Source of the DNA: Peptococcaceae bacterium
GTDB lineage: Bacteria; Bacillota; Peptococcia; DRI-13; UBA5745
Assembly (NCBI GenBank): GCA_031265035.1
Contig: JAISDE010000195.1
Coordinates: 1 to 36,688, forward strand
Reading direction: 5' to 3'
DNA: 36,688 bases
Shown: positions 31,227-36,688 of the stretch, piece by piece
How the letters are laid out: each line of letters begins with the position of its first letter
Numbering within the stretch: the stretch's first letter is position 1
Translations under genes and position numbers: made by a program
Notes under the pieces: model-generated
Databases searched by the model: none
What the model saw: the letters and a program-made list of their open reading frames with translations, nothing else
What the model was told of the DNA's origin: nothing

Positions 31227-33953
31227 ATGATGAAAAGATTTTTCGCAGTGATCATTCCCCTCTGCCTTGTCGCGGTATTGCTTGCCCCACCGGCGCCCCG
31301 CGCCCTCGCCGCGCCGACGTTAAACGACGGCGTAAACGGCGACTTTATTCTGGAGTGGCGCGACAAACTGTCCGGTATGGATTTGCCCGGGTATTATCTG
31401 GTCGGTTATACCGGATCCGGCGGCGACGTCGCGATTCCCGACGGCGTGTATGGCGTTTTGAGCGGGGCGTTCCCGGATAAGGCGGCGATCACGGGCATCT
31501 ATATGCCCGACAGCGTGCAATTTCTCGGTTTTGGCCTTTTCGAGGGCTTTACAGCGTTAAAGAGCGCGCGTCTGCCCAGGGAAATGCCGTATATCCCGGG
31601 ATGGGTTTTCAAAAACTGCTCGTCCCTGACCAACGTCACAATGCCGGAACGGTTCACCAGTGACGACTACATCGGCATTGCGCCTGAGACATTTCGCGGG
31701 ACCAAAATCAAAAGCATCACCATTCCCGACGGCGCGAAGAATATTGGCGAAAAAGCATTCTGGGACTGCCCGGAGCTTGAGAGCGTCACCATCCCGCCCA
31801 GCGTGTACGGCATAACCCGGGTGACGAATCAAGAGTCGCCCGAATACGGCGACACACCCTTCAGCAAAGGCGGCGCGGCGACGCGAGTAGTGATTTACGG
31901 CGTACCCGGCTCACCCGCCGAGTCATTCGCGCGGGATTGCGGCATCGGCTTTAATAAGCCTTATGAGGCGCCGAATTATCTTGACGAGGCGGACAAATTT
32001 ATCGCCGGGCTGCCAACCTACAAGCCCGTGGACAGCGCCGCGATCAAGTCGCTGGCGGCGCGGCTGCTTGAGGCCAAAGCGGCCCAGCGGGTTCCCCACT
32101 CGTCCCCGCCCCTTGGTCACATTACTCGTCTCTCGAACAGCATGACAAAGAGCGAGCGCTATGAGGCGTTACTGCGGGGCGCGCGTTCCGACCCAGCCGC
32201 GCTGGCGTTTTATACCCAGTCGGATTATGGGTTTGACGTGTCCAATACCAGCGGGCTTATAGGTCTCATTCTGGAAAGAATGGCGAGGAAAATTACCGAC
32301 GGGCTCAATACCGACTATGAGAAAACCCTGGCGATTCACTATTGGGTAGCGGACAACATCTATTACGATTATCCGCTGAAGCGCTGGATCGAGGACGAAA
32401 AAAATGCCCCCGCGCCGGATAAATCCGCGCTCAGCCCCACCGGCGTGCTTGAGCTGGGGCGCACCGTATGCGAAGGTTATAGCAGGCTCACTGTCTCATT
32501 GCTGCGGGCGATCGGCATACCCGCCCGTTATGTGTCGGGCAACGGCGAACCCGGACACACCTGGTATGAGGCCTTCGCGGATAACCGCTGGATACTGGCG
32601 GACTCAACCTGGGACAGCGGCAACACTTGGGACGACGGGGGAATTACCGCGTCCGGGGGCGTCAGGCAGTCCCTGCCCTACTTTGACGCCAGCGTCGCGT
32701 CTTTCGCGTCCAATCACAACGTCGGGCAGGGGTGTGTCAATTATTTGGCGGAGGCTTTTGGTGAATTCAGCGATTTTCTGGGGATCATTACACTTGACGA
32801 CAAATTGGCGAGGATTTGGTGTTTGCCGTCAGAAACAATAGATGAGTTTGTCGTACCCGACTATGTAACAAATATGGGCAGCTCGCTCTTGAATCATGTG
32901 ACTATTCGCGCCAATATCAAAAAACTGGTCATACCGGGCAATGTCACACAAATCACTTGGGGCAGCTATCCGGGAAACAGCTACCGGGGCGCGGAGCATC
33001 TCGCGCTTGATATGCGCGAGGTTCCCTATCGCGTCGGCGCTATGTGGGGCGCGACCCGGTTGACCCTGGGCACAAATGTTAAAACTATAGCGGATCAGGC
33101 GTTTACCAGTAATTTTTATCTCTCTACTGTGGAGCTGCCGGCGACGGTGGAGAATCTCAATGTCACCGCCTTTGACGACAGCGAGCTAAAGGCCGTGATC
33201 ATCCGTAACCCCAACATCGCGTTCTTCAAAACCGATAATTTCTCGCATGGCGGCGGCATTACCTTTTACGCCCCCGCTGGCTCGGCGACTGAAAAGGGAT
33301 TACAGGCGCATTTTGTGAAATTCGCCTTTCATGGCAACCGGGTACTGCCGCTGGAAACGGCGCCCGCTGAATGGGCGAGAGCCGGTGTCGAGAGGGCAAA
33401 ATCCCTGGGCATTGTGCCGTATTATCTCGACTATGCCCCCAGCGCGAATATTACCAGGCTTGAGTTTTGTCGCCTGGCCGTGGCCCTGTACGAAAAGATT
33501 AAAGGTCCGGCGCCGCTGCCCGCTTATCTCTCCGCCGATCCCCTGGGGCTGTTCCTTCTTGACAATGTTGACTCGGAACACGCGAACCCCGTCACCTTCG
33601 CGGACACCTGGGATCTGGACGTCTATAAAATGTACGCCCTGGGCGTAATCGGCGGTGTCGGCAAAGACGAGTACGGCCGGGATATCTTTGATCCCTACGG
33701 CGAGCTTTCCCGGGAGCAGGCCGCCTCTATGCTCGCCAGGCTGTACGCCGCGCTGGGCAAACCGCTGGCGGACGCCGCCCCCTCATTTACGGATAAAGCC
33801 AATATCTCCTCCTGGGCCGCGGCGGTCGTCGGCAAAGTACAGGCGGCTGGCATAATGGGCGACGTAGGCGGCGGGAGATTCGATCCCCGGGGGCGCTATA
33901 CGCGGGAGCAGAGCATTATAACCCTGCTGCGGATTTGGGACGCCGTAAACTGA
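31227..33953 (+). CDS. Secreted surface protein with LRR-like, transglutaminase-like and SLH domains
   Basis: 908 residues. Residues 1-29 are a signal peptide ending ALAAP. About 65-240 and again 560-700 carry BspA-type (LRR_5) repeats such as SITIPDGAKNIGEKAFWDC. A transglutaminase/protease-like core lies at about 365-460, with C415 in RTVCEGYSRL, H444 in GHTWYEAF and D459 in LADSTWD. From about 715 to the end are SLH segments (FADTWDLDVYKMYALGVIGG, GGGRFDPRGRYTREQ) that bind cell-wall polymer. It is thus exported and held at the cell surface; its substrate is unknown. Codons ATG ATG follow AAAGAGGCG. Confidence 0.88.
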   Translation: MMKRFFAVIIPLCLVAVLLAPPAPRALAAPTLNDGVNGDFILEWRDKLSGMDLPGYYLVGYTGSGGDVAIPDGVYGVLSGAFPDKAAITGIYMPDSVQFLGFGLFEGFTALKSARLPREMPYIPGWVFKNCSSLTNVTMPERFTSDDYIGIAPETFRGTKIKSITIPDGAKNIGEKAFWDCPELESVTIPPSVYGITRVTNQESPEYGDTPFSKGGAATRVVIYGVPGSPAESFARDCGIGFNKPYEAPNYLDEADKFIAGLPTYKPVDSAAIKSLAARLLEAKAAQRVPHSSPPLGHITRLSNSMTKSERYEALLRGARSDPAALAFYTQSDYGFDVSNTSGLIGLILERMARKITDGLNTDYEKTLAIHYWVADNIYYDYPLKRWIEDEKNAPAPDKSALSPTGVLELGRTVCEGYSRLTVSLLRAIGIPARYVSGNGEPGHTWYEAFADNRWILADSTWDSGNTWDDGGITASGGVRQSLPYFDASVASFASNHNVGQGCVNYLAEAFGEFSDFLGIITLDDKLARIWCLPSETIDEFVVPDYVTNMGSSLLNHVTIRANIKKLVIPGNVTQITWGSYPGNSYRGAEHLALDMREVPYRVGAMWGATRLTLGTNVKTIADQAFTSNFYLSTVELPATVENLNVTAFDDSELKAVIIRNPNIAFFKTDNFSHGGGITFYAPAGSATEKGLQAHFVKFAFHGNRVLPLETAPAEWARAGVERAKSLGIVPYYLDYAPSANITRLEFCRLAVALYEKIKGPAPLPAYLSADPLGLFLLDNVDSEHANPVTFADTWDLDVYKMYALGVIGGVGKDEYGRDIFDPYGELSREQAASMLARLYAALGKPLADAAPSFTDKANISSWAAAVVGKVQAAGIMGDVGGGRFDPRGRYTREQSIITLLRIWDAVN

Positions 33954-34057
33954 GCGACCGTAAACTGAGCGAAGGTTGATTTTAACCATATCGAATTTAC
34001 CGTATCGAGTTTGAGGCGGTTAGAATTCAGACCTGGTCAGACCTGGTCAGACCTGGG
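33943..34057. repeat. Tandem duplications after the SLH protein gene
   Basis: CCGTAAACTGAGCGA occurs twice in perfect tandem (33943-33957 and 33958-33972), and the first copy contains the stop codon. Further on, GACCTGGTCA is repeated at 34030 and 34040 with a partial third copy. ACTGTAATA then repeats near 34074 and 34085. The stretch has no gene. Confidence 0.85.
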
Positions 34058-34094
34058 CTGTCTAACCGTATTGACTGTAATAAACTGTAATAAC

Positions 34095-34133
34095 AAAAAA
34101 CGGCAGCCGATTTACCAATCGGCAGCCGTTTTT
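34095..34133 (+). terminator. Intrinsic terminator after the SLH protein gene
   Basis: The arms AAAAACGGCAGCCGATT and AATCGGCAGCCGTTTTT pair over 17 bases with one mismatch and a short loop, ending in a T-run. It lies about 140 bases after the SLH protein stop and could work in both directions. Confidence 0.85.
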
Positions 34134-34174
34134 GTTTGCGCTCTTGTTTGGCCTTGTTGGCGCTCTTGTTTGCG

Positions 34175-34427
34175 CCTCAAATCCATCAGCCGCGTTCAGG
34201 CTTACCGCGTGATCCGCACCGGGGCGGAAGCTCTCGGCTTCGACGCCAGGGTGTCCTGCCACTCGCTCCGCAAGACCTTCGGCTATCACGCCTGGAAGCA
34301 CGGCATATCGCCCGCGGTGATCATGAAGGTCTACAACCACTCATCCCTGGCCGTGACCCAATGCTACCTGGGCATTACCCAGGACGATATCAATGATTGC
34401 TATAGCAAGCTGGCGGACATGGTGTGA
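34175..34427 (+). pseudogene. C-terminal remnant of a tyrosine recombinase/integrase
   Basis: About 82 codons show the catalytic end of a phage-type integrase. SISRVQAYRVI leads in, then CHSLRKTFGYHAWKHG (His-x-x-Arg), VYNHSSLAVTQCYLGITQDD with the nucleophile Tyr. The N-terminal half, including the DNA-binding core and the first catalytic Arg, is missing. The open frame upstream (from 34011) is only terminator and repeat text. No attachment site is recognisable. It marks a past mobile element. Confidence 0.85.
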
Positions 34428-34491
34428 GTACCTCGGATAATATATACGAGTATCTCAGATAATATGTACGAGTACCTTAAATGATATATCG
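34426..34491. repeat. 22-base tandem repeat between two gene ends
   Basis: Three units in register at 34426, 34448 and 34470, of the form GAGTAYCTCRGATAATATRTAC, with the last most diverged. The array overlaps the stop codon of the integrase remnant at its left end and the stop codon of the acyltransferase gene (34477) in the third unit. Confidence 0.85.
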
Positions 34492-35604
34492 GCTCAGGAC
34501 GGGAATTTTGCCGATCAGCCAGCTGACGAGAAAGCTGCCGGCAAAAATGGCGGCTGAGATTAGCGGCACAGAAAGGAGGGGATTGAAGGCCAGCGGGCTT
34601 AGGCCGGCCTCGCTCAAGGCAATGAGAAACAGGTCGTGAGCCAGATACATGCCAAAGCTATATCTGGACACCAGCAGGATCCGCGCTTCCAGCCCCCGAG
34701 CTGAGGGCCTGGCCCCGGAGACGCCGGCGCCAACTCTGGCTCCGGCCGCCTCAGCCCGCCCCGACGCCGCCGCGAACCGGGTTTGGAAAAAGAGAAAAAC
34801 GGCCAAGGCCGTAGCGGCGGTCGTAGGCAGCAGGTAGCCATAAAAATGATCCCTGACGGCACCGTCGGTCAGGAGCGCGAAACGGCTGTTGGCGACCACA
34901 GTAAACGCCGCCCCGGCCAGACCGGCCAGGTAGATAACCTTCCGCGCCCGGGCCGACGGGGGGAAAGCGCCGAAATAATATCCCCCCACAAAATAAACGA
35001 CGTACCCCATGACAAAAAACAAGGACAAATGGGTACGCGCGGTGATCAAGGCATCTTTGGCTGGCAGGGGAAAGAGCAAAATAAAAGGCCACACAAGGCT
35101 GAACAAAGAGGACAAGATCAAAAAATACCTGGTCAGGCCCTTGTCCGCCGCGATTTGCCGCAGGAAGGGGACGATCAGGTACAGACCGGCGATCATATAG
35201 AGAAACCACAGATGATAATTGCCCCGCACAAAGGCGCCCACCGCCGACTTCAGGGCAGCGGCGTCCACCGCCGCCTCGGTGTCCCGGAGCAGCCGGGCGG
35301 TATTGATCAGGCTATAGCAAGCCGACCAAAAAATATAGGCGACCCCGATCCGGAAAATATACTTGCCCGCCAAATCCCGCCCAGCGATGGGCTTGGCGGG
35401 ATCCAAAAACAGCCGCCCGCTGATCATGACAAACAAGGGGACGCAAAACCGCGCCGCGCTGTCATAAAGGTTCAGCGCCTGCCAGGCGAAGGAGTCGGCG
35501 GGCGCGCCAAACCAATCGGCGGCCGATACATGGAGCGCGATCACCGCGAAGGTGGCTAAAACCCGCAGAGCGTCAAGATAGATGAGCCTTTGCCCGTTTC
35601 GCAT
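34477..35604 (-). CDS. Acyltransferase 3 family membrane protein
   Basis: 375 residues with about ten membrane spans. The N-terminal motif RLIYLDALRVLATFAVIALH and the following AARFCVPLFVMISGRLFL are typical of acyltransferase-3 proteins (WecH/OatA-like), which add acetyl or other acyl groups to surface sugars. A cytoplasmic-looking Ala/Gly-rich stretch (about 278-305, ASGRAEAAGARVGAGVSGA) is a low-complexity insert like those in PhoR and PyrK. AAAGGGG lies about 9 bases before the ATG. No sugar-synthesis genes are adjacent, so the acceptor is unknown. Confidence 0.85.
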   Translation of the reverse strand: MRNGQRLIYLDALRVLATFAVIALHVSAADWFGAPADSFAWQALNLYDSAARFCVPLFVMISGRLFLDPAKPIAGRDLAGKYIFRIGVAYIFWSACYSLINTARLLRDTEAAVDAAALKSAVGAFVRGNYHLWFLYMIAGLYLIVPFLRQIAADKGLTRYFLILSSLFSLVWPFILLFPLPAKDALITARTHLSLFFVMGYVVYFVGGYYFGAFPPSARARKVIYLAGLAGAAFTVVANSRFALLTDGAVRDHFYGYLLPTTAATALAVFLFFQTRFAAASGRAEAAGARVGAGVSGARPSARGLEARILLVSRYSFGMYLAHDLFLIALSEAGLSPLAFNPLLSVPLISAAIFAGSFLVSWLIGKIPVLSRYII

Positions 35605-35647
35605 GACAACAGCCCCTTTCCCCGTAATGCTGATTCGGATTTGTTTC

Positions 35648-35752
35648 CTAGAATGATGTCCCCTTTGATAAACATCTCAAATATTTTGGCGGGATTACCC
35701 ACCACCGACCACAGCGCCGAAACAAGTATATTGGTGTCCGCTAAAATATTAT
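35648..35752 (-). pseudogene. Truncated PIN-domain toxin fragment
   Basis: A - strand reading gives NILADTNILVSALWSVGNPA and then KIFEMFIKGDIILG. The DTNILVSAL start with its first catalytic Asp is the classic PIN-domain N-terminus. After ILG the frame runs into the acyltransferase promoter/start region and loses similarity, so at least two thirds of the protein are missing. It has no start codon. A 12-base direct repeat, ATATTTTAGCGG, flanks the upstream edge. Confidence 0.7.
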
Positions 35753-35775
35753 GACATCGGCCGCTAAAATATCAC

Positions 35776-35874
35776 CTAATCGTCCCGCCGGCTGATTTCC
35801 GCCCCGGCCTGCCGTAGCTTGCCTACCAGGTCGTCATAGCCCCGATCGATGAAACGTATGCGAGGTAAAGGCAT
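35776..35874 (-). pseudogene. murA 3' fragment
   Basis: A 32-codon - strand reading ends RFIDRGYDDLVGKLRQAGAE and then ISRRDD before a stop. This matches the conserved C-terminus of UDP-N-acetylglucosamine enolpyruvyl transferase (MurA), where a similar IDRGYExLxxKLxxLGA occurs. Only the tail remains. It could be a scar of recombination at the murA 3' end, with the intact gene elsewhere. Confidence 0.65.
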
Positions 35875-35912
35875 CCCAACCCCGCGGCGCACGCTATAGA
35901 ATGACCGCGGTA

Positions 35913-36176
35913 TTATTTGTCGTTGTAATGACCGCGGCATTGAGCGAATATTACTTTCCCATCTTGCAAACAGTATACAATACGGTTATCTTCATCTATA
36001 CGACGCGACCACCAGCCAGATAAATCGCCCCGCAACGACTCCGGCTTGCCTATGCCATCATATCCGCCACGCTCAATATCCTTTATCAGCTGATTTATAC
36101 GGTTTAGCGTCTTTTTGTCTTGTGTTTGCCAGTATATATAGTCATCCCAAGCTTTTTCTGTCCATAGTTTTTCCAT
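35913..36176 (-). CDS. yoeB: Txe/YoeB family toxin
   Basis: 87 residues. WTEKAWDDYIYWQTQDKK, then KPESLRGDLSGWWSRRIDED, NRIVYCLQDGK and the C-terminal CRGHYNDK. These hold the Glu, Arg and His-Tyr residues of YoeB ribosome-dependent mRNA endonucleases. Length is normal and all key residues are present. It follows its antitoxin gene by 3 bases. YoeB toxins cut mRNA on the ribosome when the antitoxin is degraded. Confidence 0.95.
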   Translation of the reverse strand: MEKLWTEKAWDDYIYWQTQDKKTLNRINQLIKDIERGGYDGIGKPESLRGDLSGWWSRRIDEDNRIVYCLQDGKVIFAQCRGHYNDK

Positions 36177-36179
36177 AGG

Positions 36180-36434
36180 CTAATCATCTATCAATTCATG
36201 GGCGATCAATTTACCGTCTTTAGCGGCTTGTATGGACTCCCTCAATACCCTCATATTGGACTCGCTGTAAAATGGATCTGTTTTGGTTGAGACCGAGAAA
36301 GGTATACCGCCTTCCCTCACCGATTGGCTGATAAAAACATTAACGGCGGTAGTAAAATTCATGCCGAGCGCGTTAAACAGTTTTTCGCTCTGCTCTTTTA
36401 GATTATCATCCACGTAAATGGTTATTTGCGCCAT
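36180..36434 (-). CDS. RelB/DinJ family antitoxin
   Basis: 84 residues. The N-terminal ribbon-helix-helix MAQITIYVDDNLKEQSEKLF is followed by NALGMNFTTAVNVFISQSVR, the DinJ/RelB pattern, and a flexible acidic C-terminus that should wrap the toxin. GGAGG lies 8 bases before the ATG at 36434. It pairs with YoeB rather than the more usual RelE/YafQ, while YoeB more often pairs with YefM. It presumably represses its own promoter. Confidence 0.93.
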   Translation of the reverse strand: MAQITIYVDDNLKEQSEKLFNALGMNFTTAVNVFISQSVREGGIPFSVSTKTDPFYSESNMRVLRESIQAAKDGKLIAHELIDD

Positions 36435-36459
36435 GCTCAACACCTCCTCTTATTTTATC

Positions 36460-36488
36460 ATTATATAGTGTCCTCCGCGCGTTGTCGA
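36460..36488 (-). promoter_or_regulatory. Promoter of the RelB/DinJ-YoeB operon
   Basis: A -35 TCGACA (36483-36488) and a perfect -10 TATAAT (36460-36465) with a 17-base spacer on the - strand, about 25 bases before the antitoxin start. Confidence 0.8.
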
Positions 36489-36567
36489 TTTATTTCCCGC
36501 AAAAAAATCGGCGAAAAGGCCGAAAAAATATATCTAAACATCCGCTACTGTCAACCCAACGAATTGT

Positions 36568-36688
36568 TCACGCTGTCAATACGGACAAGGGCACGACATT
36601 TACCCCGTCCGGCCGGCGATGGGCGAAGCCGTTAGCGGTCAGCGCGGTCAGCGCCGCGGGCGCTTTGGTCTTCTTCGTGTCAATCTTT
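36568..36688 (-). CDS. 3' end of an unidentified gene cut by window edge
   Basis: A - strand frame enters from the right edge and stops at 36568 after about 39 codons, reading KIDTKKTKAPAALTALTANG and ending GVNVVPLSVLTA. The end loosely recalls ATPases of the DUF4143 type, but too little is visible to say. The Ala/Thr repeat comes from the small direct repeat GCGGTCAGCGC. Confidence 0.4.
   Translation of the reverse strand, partial: KIDTKKTKAPAALTALTANGFAHRRPDGVNVVPLSVLTA

Larger units (their letters stand above)
35605..35912. other. Stretch of gene fragments without an intact gene
   Basis: Between the acyltransferase and YoeB genes. The only contents I recognise are the PIN and murA fragments. 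ATGACCGCGG occurs twice near 35898 and 35928, at the end of the toxin gene. Confidence 0.6.

Noticed and set aside
34011-34174. N-terminal part of the integrase remnant's open frame
   Set aside because: This stretch is the terminator hairpin and small repeats after the SLH protein gene and shows no recombinase residues.
34783-35559. A 258-codon + strand frame opposite the acyltransferase gene
   Set aside because: Low-complexity, charged text with no membrane or domain pattern; the opposite strand encodes a conserved membrane enzyme.

Overview
The window reads as a chromosomal segment of a GC-rich (roughly 55-60% by eye), low-to-moderate-repeat Bacillota of the Clostridia type. Supporting signs are strong Shine-Dalgarno sites, sigmaA-type promoters often with an extended -10, a CIRCE-controlled groES-groEL operon, the Gram-positive PyrK/PyrD-B pair, an S-layer-homology (SLH) surface protein, HelD, and a likely Re-citrate synthase, which is typical of strict anaerobes. 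I cannot name the genus. Boundaries of non-coding sites were counted by hand and may be off by a base or so.

Layout. 1-2.4 kb: a membrane-anchored von Willebrand A protein followed by an unknown gene cut by the window edge, driven by a good promoter at 2368-2396. 2.5-2.8 kb: decayed coding fragments, one resembling the end of an XRE repressor. 2.8-4.8 kb: DapA-family aldolase, hpt and an LpdD-like prenyl-flavin chaperone. 5.0-8.9 kb: a tightly overlapping phosphate-control operon pstB-phoU-phoP-phoR without pstSCA. 9.2-10.8 kb: a two-gene ABC transporter. 10.86-11.06 kb: a perfect-register heptamer repeat array. 11.1-13.2 kb: groES-groEL with CIRCE and promoter. 13.3-15.85 kb: a translationally coupled three-gene cassette, sce7726 (nuclease-like) - sce7725 - RES-domain toxin, which is the best candidate for an undescribed defence or toxin system here.

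16.1-23.7 kb: pyrimidine metabolism. A P-loop nucleoside kinase and pyrE run on the + strand; pyrC-pyrF-pyrK-pyrD run toward them on the - strand, with degV between. 24.0-27.5 kb: a TPR-like protein, cobO, and a convergent helD whose end overlaps cobO. 27.5-31.1 kb: a Re-citrate synthase, a GntR/FCD regulator and an isocitrate dehydrogenase, read as a module supplying 2-oxoglutarate for glutamate, with a promoter and a plausible operator upstream. 31.2-34.0 kb: a large secreted protein with LRR-like, transglutaminase-like and SLH parts.

34.1-36.7 kb: an accessory patch with an integrase remnant, an acyltransferase-3 gene, a truncated PIN toxin, a murA tail fragment, an intact RelB/DinJ-YoeB toxin-antitoxin pair, and the tail of another gene. 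Short tandem repeat arrays are unusually frequent between genes, and several overlap stop codons, which suggests local duplication seeded at gene ends. I saw no tRNA, rRNA, CRISPR array, intact insertion sequence or recognisable riboswitch.
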